This document shows positions 7,015 through 12,460 of a DNA stretch of 13,429 bases, piece after piece. Each line of letters begins with the position of its first letter. Positions within the stretch are counted from its first letter, which is position 1. The DNA lies in the NCBI GenBank assembly GCA_937897245.1, contig CALCBO010000173.1, positions 1 to 13,429 of the forward strand, written 5' to 3'. The notes under the pieces were generated by a model. That model saw only the letters and a list, made by a program, of their open reading frames with translations, was not told the origin of the DNA and made no database searches. Position numbers and translations under genes: made by a program. The stretch comes from an uncultured Caryophanales bacterium. GTDB taxonomy: Bacteria; Bacillota_I; Bacilli_A; RF39; UBA660.

Positions 7015-7899
7015 ATGGAAAGTATAAAAGATAGATGTAAATTTGTAGTAGATAAGTCGAAATGTATAAAATGTGGTAAATGTATCAATGTTTGCTCTGG
7101 AATGGTATTACAATTTGGAAAAGATGGCTATCCAGAAATGAAAGACTTTGAAAGATTTGGTTGGAGAGGTTGCTGGAGATGTGAACATTGTTTAGCAGTA
7201 TGTCCTAAAGGTGCTATTTCTATATTTGGAAAGAAACCAGAAGATTCACTTCCACCACCAAATGATGATATGGGAGAGCAAATGTCAAGATTACTTGTTA
7301 CTCGTAGATCATGCAGAAGATATTTAGATAAAAATGTTGAACCACAAATAATAGATAAAATACTAAAAGCATTAGAATCTGCCCCAACAGGTGGAAATTC
7401 TTGTAATGTTGAATATACAATAATTGATGATAAAGATAGAGTAAAAGCTATAAGAGATATTGCATATCAAGATATGGAAGAAAAAGCTAAAAAACATATT
7501 TACACTTCTAGCTTTAGTGATTTTTATTATAAGAAAATGAAGGAATCTGAAAAGACAGTTAGAAATGGAGATTTATTATTTTGTGGAGCTCCACATTTAT
7601 TTATAGCACACGAAAAATGTGTTGGGAAATGGGCAGATGATTCAAGAGTAAATTGTGATGTTGCAACTACATATTTTGAGCTAATTGCAAATAGTTATGG
7701 ACTTGGAACTATAATTATGAGTTATCCTACTGAAGTATTAAATGAGCTATCTCCAAAAGCAAGAGAAATGTTAAATATTCCAAAAGACCATTATACAAAG
7801 TTAATAGTTGGATTTGGTTATCCAGAAATAAAATATGCTAGAGGAGTACAGAAAGAGAGAAAAAACAAAATACATAGATATACAGAAAATCATAAATAG
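7015..7899 (+). CDS. Ferredoxin-domain nitroreductase
   Basis: This 294-residue protein joins an N-terminal two-cluster ferredoxin to a nitroreductase domain. C17, C20, C23 and C27, and C53, C56, C59 and C63, form two CxxCxxCxxxC motifs for [4Fe-4S] clusters. RRSCRRY (97-103) begins the FMN-binding nitroreductase fold, which runs to about 285 with LESAPTGGNSCN and IVGFGYPE. Such proteins receive electrons from reduced ferredoxin, or act as one, to reduce nitro compounds, quinones or flavins in anaerobes. It starts 1 nt after the sirtuin stop, with GAGG a few nt upstream, and is the last gene before the strong terminator. It may supply electrons to the radical SAM enzyme or the MDR reductase, but this is inference. 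Confidence 0.9.
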   Translation: MESIKDRCKFVVDKSKCIKCGKCINVCSGMVLQFGKDGYPEMKDFERFGWRGCWRCEHCLAVCPKGAISIFGKKPEDSLPPPNDDMGEQMSRLLVTRRSCRRYLDKNVEPQIIDKILKALESAPTGGNSCNVEYTIIDDKDRVKAIRDIAYQDMEEKAKKHIYTSSFSDFYYKKMKESEKTVRNGDLLFCGAPHLFIAHEKCVGKWADDSRVNCDVATTYFELIANSYGLGTIIMSYPTEVLNELSPKAREMLNIPKDHYTKLIVGFGYPEIKYARGVQKERKNKIHRYTENHK

Positions 7900-7949
7900 G
7901 ATGTTCGGAAGATGTTAGTATTGTTAACAAATTGAATAGTCAAGTATAT

Positions 7950-8007
7950 GTGGGATTTTTGAGAATTTTTAATTTTTCTCAAGAATCCCACTATTATTTT
8001 TTTTTTT
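7950..8007 (+). terminator. Strong Rho-independent terminator closing the sirtuin operon
   Basis: GTGGGATT-T-TTGAGAA pairs with TTCTCAA-G-AATCCCAC (15 bp around one mismatch, 10-nt AT loop), followed by TATTA and a run of 11 or more Ts. It separates the cargo operon from the ICE-like block. Confidence 0.9.
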
Positions 8008-8021
8008 GCATTTTTTATAAA

Positions 8022-8069
8022 AAAGGTTTGGGATTGTCTTTTACTATTTTATATAATTATAAAATAGTA
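8022..8069 (+). promoter_or_regulatory. AAAGGTTTGG-class promoter 1 with a palindrome over the -10 box
   Basis: AAAGGTTTGGGAT (8022-8034) contains TTGGGA (8028-8033) as -35, with an 18-bp spacer to TATAAT (8052-8057). TACTATTTTATA (8042-8053) and TATAAAATAGTA (8058-8069) form a perfect 12-bp inverted repeat around TAAT, exactly over the -10 box, a likely operator. The same AAAGGTTTGG/18-bp arrangement occurs at 9809 and 12080. Confidence 0.7.
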
Positions 8070-8083
8070 GGGAGGGATGATAA

Positions 8084-8413
8084 ATGGAAAAAATTGATGA
8101 AGGATTTTTTGACACCTATTCTGATGACTTTTGGGAATATTTCGATAAGCATAAAGTCTTGAATGTATTGAGAAAAGGAGAATATAAAAAAATCAATCAG
8201 AAAATCTGCAAATTAAAGGAAAAGTATCCTAATGTAATTAAGTTTTTAGAAGAAAAAGAACAAGTAGAACTTAGCAAAGAAGAGCAGGAAACTATTTGGA
8301 GCATACTAGAATTGCACGGAGAACTTGATGTGATCGAACTAAAAGAGGCTTTTAAATTGGGATTTAAAGAAGCTTATATCTACTTTGAATCTATGGATAT
8401 GCTCAATATATAG
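8084..8413 (+). CDS. Small helical protein, DUF6809-like
   Basis: This 109-residue acidic protein is mainly helical and rich in Glu and Lys, with no membrane segment or Cys motif. The end, KEAFKLGFKEAYIYFESM, resembles the C-terminal GF-x-x-G/A-x-x-hydrophobic helix of small mobile-element proteins such as DUF6809; the gene at 12138 ends in a similar helix (YKQGFKDGVSLIME). The start at 8084 has GGGAGGG (8070-8076) 7 nt upstream. It is the first gene of a short operon with the metallophosphoesterase 11 nt downstream and lies behind an AAAGGTTTGG-type promoter. Function is unknown and the family call is tentative. Confidence 0.6.
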   Translation: MEKIDEGFFDTYSDDFWEYFDKHKVLNVLRKGEYKKINQKICKLKEKYPNVIKFLEEKEQVELSKEEQETIWSILELHGELDVIELKEAFKLGFKEAYIYFESMDMLNI

Positions 8414-8424
8414 GAGGTGTAGTT

Positions 8425-9267
8425 ATGAGATTTATATATGCTTGTGATATACACGGAGATGAATATAAATATAAGTGTTTATTAGAACAAGCAATAAAAA
8501 ATAATATAAAGTATTTAGTGCTAGGTGGAGATTTGTTGCCAAAAGAATGTGGAGATAGATTTAACGAGCAGAAAATATTTATAGAAGAATATTTAAATAA
8601 TTATTTTGAAGAATTAAAGAAAAATGATATTAAATGTATTTGTATATTGGGAAATGATGATTTAGAAATACTTGATAAAAATTTTAAAGATATGTGCAGA
8701 AAACACGAGAATGTTTTTAACATAGATCAAAAGAAAGTTAATTTTGGTGATGTTACATTTATAGGGTTATCTAAAGTACTAGACCATCCTTTTGGCTGTA
8801 AAGATAGAGTTGTAATAGAAGAAGGACTAGATATGCCATTTCAATTATCAAGTATAATATATGTCGATAAATGTCGAAATATGTTGTCTGTTGATGAGTG
8901 GAATGATTATAGGAAACATATTGAAAAGATGGAAGATATACTAGATAGATTACCAAAAGTAAAAAAGGGAAATAAAGCAATTTATGTATTTCACAATCCA
9001 CCTTTTGGCTTAGGATTAGATGTTTGCAGAGATAAAAGTCAAGTTGGATCAAAAGCAATTACTAACTTTTTAGAAAAAAGTAATGCTTATATGTCTTTAC
9101 ACGGACACATTCACGAATCCTATAGAGTAACAGGAATGTGGAAAAACGAATTATGTGGGACAATCTGTATACAAACAGGTCAAACTGAAAGACATAGTAA
9201 AGATATGTTTTATGCAATAGTAGATACAGATACTAATTATAATGATTTATATATGTTTAAGGGGTGA
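8425..9267 (+). CDS. Calcineurin-like metallophosphoesterase
   Basis: This 280-residue protein carries the full set of metallophosphoesterase motifs: D8-x-H10 (ACDIHGD), GGDLLP (G34-G35-D36), GNDD (76-79), H190 in FHNPPFG and the final H226-G-H228-I-H (HGHIH). These bind two metal ions and hydrolyse phosphate esters. The short single-domain form and the lack of a signal peptide suggest a cytoplasmic phosphodiesterase or phosphatase; the substrate cannot be read from the sequence. Relatives include YfcE-like phosphodiesterases. TAGGAGGTG lies a few nt before ATG 8425. It sits between two small proteins of unknown function in one operon, a setting that might reflect nucleotide-signal removal or defence/anti-defence, but this is speculation. 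Confidence 0.85.
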   Translation: MRFIYACDIHGDEYKYKCLLEQAIKNNIKYLVLGGDLLPKECGDRFNEQKIFIEEYLNNYFEELKKNDIKCICILGNDDLEILDKNFKDMCRKHENVFNIDQKKVNFGDVTFIGLSKVLDHPFGCKDRVVIEEGLDMPFQLSSIIYVDKCRNMLSVDEWNDYRKHIEKMEDILDRLPKVKKGNKAIYVFHNPPFGLGLDVCRDKSQVGSKAITNFLEKSNAYMSLHGHIHESYRVTGMWKNELCGTICIQTGQTERHSKDMFYAIVDTDTNYNDLYMFKG

Positions 9268-9271
9268 GGTT

Positions 9272-9661
9272 ATGAACTTGAATATCAAGAGTAAAAAAAG
9301 ACAATGTACTTTTTATGAAACAAGTGATGGAAAAACATTTGATAATTATTATGATGCAGAATATTATGAGAAAATGATACTTTTTAAAAAATATGAAAAA
9401 GAATATGATGAAAGAGTAATGCCTATAGTAGAAGGAAATATATTTAAAATTAAAAATTTTATGAGATATGAATTATTAAAATTTTATTATGATGAAGTTC
9501 AAAGTTATATTTGGAATACAGATATTGATTTTAGAAAAATAAAATATCCTTGCTATATTATATTTGGAAATAATGGTAATATTTACTTAATAAATAATAC
9601 TTTAGGAGAAGAACTTTATAAATGGTACGATACAAACAAGGAAAAATTTGAAAAAGTTTAA
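9272..9661 (+). CDS. Hypothetical protein (unrecognised)
   Basis: This 129-residue protein is rich in Tyr, Lys, Glu and Asn. The start (MNLNIKSKKRQCTFYETSDG) is chosen because GGGGTGAGG lies about 3-9 nt upstream, whereas the longer frame starts inside the previous gene. The segment CTFYETSDGKTFDNYYDAEYYEK looks like a small strand-turn-helix unit, and the middle contains aromatic strands (YPCYIIFGNNGNIYLIN). There is no signal peptide, transmembrane helix or catalytic motif that I can recognise. It is 4 nt downstream of the metallophosphoesterase stop, so it is part of that operon. It is followed by a 208-nt A-rich non-coding stretch. Confidence 0.65.
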   Translation: MNLNIKSKKRQCTFYETSDGKTFDNYYDAEYYEKMILFKKYEKEYDERVMPIVEGNIFKIKNFMRYELLKFYYDEVQSYIWNTDIDFRKIKYPCYIIFGNNGNIYLINNTLGEELYKWYDTNKEKFEKV

Positions 9662-9716
9662 CAAAAATACTAGCAAAAAAAGTACACACAAAAAAGAGTA
9701 CAAAAAAAAGACTATG
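9662..9716. repeat. A-rich imperfect repeats (non-coding)
   Basis: Three imperfect units of six to eight As followed by GTACACAC, GAGTAC or GACTATG make up this gap between operons. No gene is visible. It could be intrinsically bent DNA upstream of the next promoter. Confidence 0.4.
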
Positions 9717-9744
9717 TTGAAATTGAAAAAATAGGGTGTATAAT
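9717..9744 (+). promoter_or_regulatory. Promoter of a short RNA or leader
   Basis: TTGAAA (9717-9722), a 16-bp spacer and TATAAT (9739-9744). The 15 bases GTATAATAAGTATGA (9738-9752) are identical to 172-186 in the AbrB-like gene's promoter, so the two may share a regulator. Confidence 0.6.
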
Positions 9745-9750
9745 AAGTAT

Positions 9751-9808
9751 GATGAAACAAGTATGAAGATGCGAAAGAGCAGTAGTTCTTAGCATCTTTT
9801 TTTGTTTC
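9751..9808 (+). ncRNA. Short structured RNA ending at an intrinsic terminator (candidate)
   Basis: Transcription from the promoter at 9717-9744 would start near 9751 and end after about 50 nt. AAGATGC (9766-9772) pairs with GCATCTT (9792-9798), with an inner AAGAG/TTCTT stem, and is followed by seven Ts (9797-9803). An alternative stem, GAAACAA (9754-9760) with TTGTTTC (9802-9808), encloses the whole and would include the U-tract. The two folds could compete as terminator and antiterminator, or the product could be a small RNA. It ends 1 nt before the next promoter motif. Confidence 0.45.
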
Positions 9809-9844
9809 AAAGGTTTGGTATAAACCTATGGTGTATTGTAAAAT
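9809..9844 (+). promoter_or_regulatory. AAAGGTTTGG-class promoter 2
   Basis: AAAGGTTTGGTAT (9809-9821) contains TTGGTA (9815-9820), with an 18-bp spacer to TAAAAT (9839-9844). This matches the layout of the promoters at 8022 and 12080. Confidence 0.6.
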
Positions 9845-9869
9845 TATGTTATAGAAAGAAGGGATTAAA

Positions 9870-10145
9870 ATGATTTTTGGAAAGTATGGAGAAATGATTT
9901 TAGCAAATATGGAGAAGAATTATCCATATAGAAAACAAGAATTAGAGCTAACAGGAGAGCTTGATATTAAGATATTTGAAAGAGAAAGATATATTTTAGA
10001 GTTAAAGGAGAAAGTTGAAAAGCAAATAAAAGAAAAAAATAAAGCTCCTGATACTCACGAAATATCTGTACTTGCTAAATATCAGCAAATGATTGATGGA
10101 TTAGTTGATGAAGCTCTAATGAAAGAAATTTTACAAAAAATATAA
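9870..10145 (+). CDS. Small helical mobile-element protein, TnpV-like
   Basis: This 91-residue acidic/basic helical protein begins IFGKYGEMILANMEKNYPYRKQELELTGEL and continues with a long Lys/Glu helix. The order YG-x-helix, L-x-x-G-x-L, then an E-rich helix and a final L(V/M)-D-E-x-L-x-x-E segment resembles TnpV, a small protein of unknown role found on clostridial transposons. The match is weak and judged by eye. The ATG at 9870 has GAAGGG 6-11 nt upstream. It stands alone between an AAAGGTTTGG-type promoter and a terminator that separates it from ardA, so it acts as a leader gene for the longer unit downstream. Confidence 0.6.
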   Translation: MIFGKYGEMILANMEKNYPYRKQELELTGELDIKIFERERYILELKEKVEKQIKEKNKAPDTHEISVLAKYQQMIDGLVDEALMKEILQKI

Positions 10146-10150
10146 AAATT

Positions 10151-10177
10151 GAGTTAGTTTATTCTAGCTCTTTTTTT
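10151..10177 (+). terminator. GAGTTAG/CTAGCTC terminator between leader gene and ardA
   Basis: GAGTTAG (10151-10157), TTTATT, CTAGCTC (10164-10170) and seven Ts. One G-U pair lies in the 7-bp stem. No new promoter is visible before ardA, so downstream expression needs readthrough. The same arms recur at 12422-12449. Confidence 0.75.
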
Positions 10178-10193
10178 ATGGAAGGGAGAATTT

Positions 10194-11189
10194 ATGCTAA
10201 ATGTTTGGATTGGAAATTTAGGAAAATACAACGAGGGAGAACTTGTTGGAGAATGGTTAAAACTTCCTGTTTCTAAACAAGAGTTAGATACTTTTTTAAG
10301 AGAAAAAGTTGGACTTCAATTAACACAAGCAGAAGTTGATAAGGCACTTGAAGAAGAAGGAGTTTGCTATGAAGAATATATGATAAATGACTATGAAACA
10401 GATTTACCAATAAAAATATCAGAATATGAAAATCTTGATAATTTAAATCTATTAGAAACAATAGCTGAAAATGTTAATGATATGGATGCAATAAATGCTT
10501 ATGTTGATAGTCAGGGAGAAATGACATTAGAAGAATTGGCAAATTTAATGGAACAAGAAGATGATATTGCTTATTTTAGATTTTCTAATGATAGTTCTTC
10601 TATGTCAGCAGAAGAAAAAATGGGCTATGAAATGGCAGATGCAACAGGCTTACTAAGTACATTACAAAAATTGCAAATAGAAGAATTTTTTGATTTTGAA
10701 GGCTATGGTAGTAGTTGGGAAAATGGAGATATAACAATCCTTGATAATGGATATATTGATTTTGGAGATTCTGATATTGATTTAAATAGATATACATTAG
10801 AGGAATTAAAAGAACAATATGATTTAGAAGAAACTAAAAAACTTAAGGTTATATTTAAAGAAGTAGGAAAAGATCCTGTAGTAATGGAAATTGATGATAC
10901 TTTAGAAGCTAAACAAAAATTAGTTGGGGGACTAATTGAAATTGTACCTTATAAAGATGATTTACTTCTTGTATGTAACGAAGAAGGCAAGATTACTAAC
11001 TTAAAACCTAACTTACAATTTGATTATGATTATATTGCAGGAAACTGTTTTATAGTTGGAGATGATTACGAAAATTCAGGCTTTAAATCTATTGAAGAAA
11101 GTCAAGTTGAAGATATCAAAAAAGATTTAGAAGATAGAACTATCGTTGTAGAAGAACTTGAAGAAGATGAAGAAATGGAGGAATTTTAG
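10194..11189 (+). CDS. ardA: ArdA antirestriction protein fused to DUF3846
   Basis: Residues 1-200 match ArdA, the DNA-mimic antirestriction protein of conjugative elements: VWIGNLGKYNEGELVGEWL at the start, then EEYMINDYETDLP, YENLDNLNLL and the end FFDFEGYG. ArdA blocks type I restriction enzymes by imitating bent DNA, and residues 60-210 here are strongly acidic as expected. Residues 216-312 match DUF3846 (KVIFKEVGKDPVVMEIDDTLEAKQKLVGGLIEIV, then IAGNCFIVG), which on related elements is usually a separate small protein. The C-terminus is an acidic tail ending DEEMEEF. Total length is 331, against about 165 for Tn916 ArdA. GGGAG lies about 6-10 nt before ATG 10194. The next gene starts 1 nt after the stop. 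Confidence 0.87.
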   Translation: MLNVWIGNLGKYNEGELVGEWLKLPVSKQELDTFLREKVGLQLTQAEVDKALEEEGVCYEEYMINDYETDLPIKISEYENLDNLNLLETIAENVNDMDAINAYVDSQGEMTLEELANLMEQEDDIAYFRFSNDSSSMSAEEKMGYEMADATGLLSTLQKLQIEEFFDFEGYGSSWENGDITILDNGYIDFGDSDIDLNRYTLEELKEQYDLEETKKLKVIFKEVGKDPVVMEIDDTLEAKQKLVGGLIEIVPYKDDLLLVCNEEGKITNLKPNLQFDYDYIAGNCFIVGDDYENSGFKSIEESQVEDIKKDLEDRTIVVEELEEDEEMEEF

Positions 11190-11190
11190 T

Positions 11191-12066
11191 ATGGAAATTG
11201 AAATACAAAAAAAGCCTCCAAAAGAATATAAAAAAGATATTCAAGTAAAAAGTACAACTGATGTAGTTGAATTAGAAGAAATCAAAGAAATAAGAAATGC
11301 TATGCAAGAAAATATGATCCTAATAGGTTTGGATAGAGGAAACCATATAAGAACATTAAAACTTATGGGACTTGGGACAAATAGATACATAGAAATAAAT
11401 TCAAAAGATATATTAAGAACGGCTTTAATTTCTGGAAGTGATAGTATTATTTTAGTACATAATCATCCTTCAAATAGTTTAAAAGCAAGTTCTGAAGATT
11501 TACATTTTACGAATATTACAAGAAAATTTTTAGAAGTATTTAATATTCAACTATTAGATCATATTATAGTTACAGAAAATGAACATTTAAGTATGCTAAA
11601 TGAAAAATTAGTAAATAAAGAGTACAAAGATAAAGGGATAGATATAATTGATAAAACATTGATTATAGAAGAAAATATCAAATTTAAAAATGAAAATGAA
11701 AAATTAAAAATAATGGAGGAACAATTTATGAACAAATATGAAAGTGTAATTATTATAAAACCTACATTAACAGATGAGGAAACAAAAGACACTATAAATA
11801 AATATAAGGAAAATTTTGAAAAACTTTCAAATCAACCTGTTAAAGTTGAAGATATGGGAAAGAAAAAATTAGCTTATGAAATTCAAGGAAACAAAGAAGG
11901 ACATTATGCTGTATATACTTTTTTCGGAAAAAATGAAGATATTTCTGATATAGAAAGAAATTACAGAATAGATGATAATGTTATGAAATTTATTACTGTA
12001 AAAATGGATATGGAGGCAGAAGAAAATCCTGAAGCTATGGAAGATGAGGATGATATGGAAATGTAA
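11191..12066 (+). CDS. RadC-like JAMM domain fused to a ribosomal protein S6-like domain
   Basis: Residues 25-140 form a RadC/JAB-type metalloprotease-like domain: E39/E40, then VHNHPS with H90 and H92, and S100/S101-E-D103, the JAMM zinc set, followed by LLDHIIV. It lacks the helix-hairpin-helix part of chromosomal RadC, as is usual on mobile elements. Residues 140-179 form a charged linker. Residues 180-280 read MNKYESVIIIKPTLTDEE, then GKKKLAYEIQGNKEGHYAVYTF and RIDDNVMKFITVK, the full ribosomal protein bS6 pattern. I know of no standard fusion of this kind. ATG 11191 overlaps a GGAGG inside the ardA end. The tail ends EDEDDMEM. An internal start for the S6 part is listed separately. Confidence 0.85.
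   Translation: MEIEIQKKPPKEYKKDIQVKSTTDVVELEEIKEIRNAMQENMILIGLDRGNHIRTLKLMGLGTNRYIEINSKDILRTALISGSDSIILVHNHPSNSLKASSEDLHFTNITRKFLEVFNIQLLDHIIVTENEHLSMLNEKLVNKEYKDKGIDIIDKTLIIEENIKFKNENEKLKIMEEQFMNKYESVIIIKPTLTDEETKDTINKYKENFEKLSNQPVKVEDMGKKKLAYEIQGNKEGHYAVYTFFGKNEDISDIERNYRIDDNVMKFITVKMDMEAEENPEAMEDEDDMEM
11728..12066 (+). CDS. Internal start: stand-alone bS6-like protein nested in the RadC fusion
   Basis: ATG 11728 lies 8 nt after a consensus GGAGG (11715-11719) inside the RadC-S6 frame and begins exactly at the canonical bS6 start (MNKYESVIII). It would give a 112-residue bS6-like protein in addition to the fusion. A TAATG sequence at 11711-11715, out of frame, sits where a separate radC would be expected to end, which suggests that two adjacent genes were joined by a past frameshift or deletion. 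bS6 binds bS18 in the 30S platform; a copy on an element might alter ribosomes, or have a new role. The motifs are clear; the independent translation is inferred. Confidence 0.6.
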   Translation: MNKYESVIIIKPTLTDEETKDTINKYKENFEKLSNQPVKVEDMGKKKLAYEIQGNKEGHYAVYTFFGKNEDISDIERNYRIDDNVMKFITVKMDMEAEENPEAMEDEDDMEM

Positions 12067-12079
12067 AAAAATTTCTTAA

Positions 12080-12115
12080 AAAGGTTTGGGATATAGATTT
12101 ACAAATATATATAAT
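12080..12115 (+). promoter_or_regulatory. AAAGGTTTGG-class promoter 3
   Basis: AAAGGTTTGGGAT (12080-12092) contains TTGGGA (12086-12091), with an 18-bp spacer to TATAAT (12110-12115). The first 13 bases are identical to promoter 1 at 8022. Confidence 0.7.
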
Positions 12116-12137
12116 TTGATATAGGAGGTAAAAGTCT

Positions 12138-12428
12138 ATGGAAGAAACACTTTTAGATGAAATTTTTTGGGATAGAGATCAAGGAGTCTTAAGATGTCTT
12201 ACTAAAGGAGAAAGACAAGTGATGGATCAGATAGAACTTAATCAACACGAAGAAAAATTAAGAAAACTTGTACATAATATCCGTAATAAAAAACTTAGAA
12301 AGAAAATTAACACATTTATAGATCTTGCTATGGAAGATTTACTAAGTAGAGAGGCTGAAAGATTAGAAAAGTATTATAAGCAAGGATTTAAAGATGGTGT
12401 TAGTTTAATAATGGAATGTAAGAGTTAG
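12138..12428 (+). CDS. Small helical protein, DUF6809-like
   Basis: This 96-residue charged protein begins MEETLLDEIFWDRDQG and consists of helices with many Lys, Arg and Glu. The order (short start ending near L-x-E-I-F-W, an E-rich helical middle, and a final YYKQGFKDGVSLIMEC) resembles DUF6809, small proteins common on clostridial mobile elements; no function is known. The final helix is like that of the gene at 8084. AGGAGG lies 9 nt before ATG 12138. It is preceded by an AAAGGTTTGG-type promoter and followed by a GAGTTAG/CTAGCTC terminator whose 5' arm contains its TAG stop. This is the same arrangement as the TnpV-like gene before ardA. Confidence 0.65.
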   Translation: MEETLLDEIFWDRDQGVLRCLTKGERQVMDQIELNQHEEKLRKLVHNIRNKKLRKKINTFIDLAMEDLLSREAERLEKYYKQGFKDGVSLIMECKS

Positions 12429-12449
12429 TTTTTTGACTAGCTCTTTTTT
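12422..12449 (+). terminator. GAGTTAG/CTAGCTC terminator between leader gene and downstream genes
   Basis: GAGTTAG (12422-12428), an 8-nt loop, CTAGCTC (12437-12443) and six Ts. It uses the same arms as 10151-10177. The next ribosome binding site (AGGAGG) follows directly, with no visible promoter between, so readthrough or antitermination is implied. Confidence 0.75.
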
Positions 12450-12460
12450 AGGAGGAAATA

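Noticed and set aside
7921..7930. TTGTTAACAA palindrome after the nitroreductase gene
   Set aside because: It is a perfect but short 10-bp palindrome in AT-rich DNA with no nearby promoter, so it is insufficient for an operator call.
7932..8162. Rightward 76-codon reading frame across the terminator and promoter 1
   Set aside because: It covers a terminator hairpin, the T-run and a promoter, has no ribosome binding site or recognisable composition, and overlaps the gene at 8084 in another frame.
8771..9058. Leftward reading frame opposite the metallophosphoesterase
   Set aside because: It is a shadow of a strong coding gene; no ribosome binding site or family match is visible.
9662..9869. 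Possible oriT or origin of replication
   Set aside because: A-rich repeats alone do not show a nick site or iterons, and no relaxase or replication gene is in the window.
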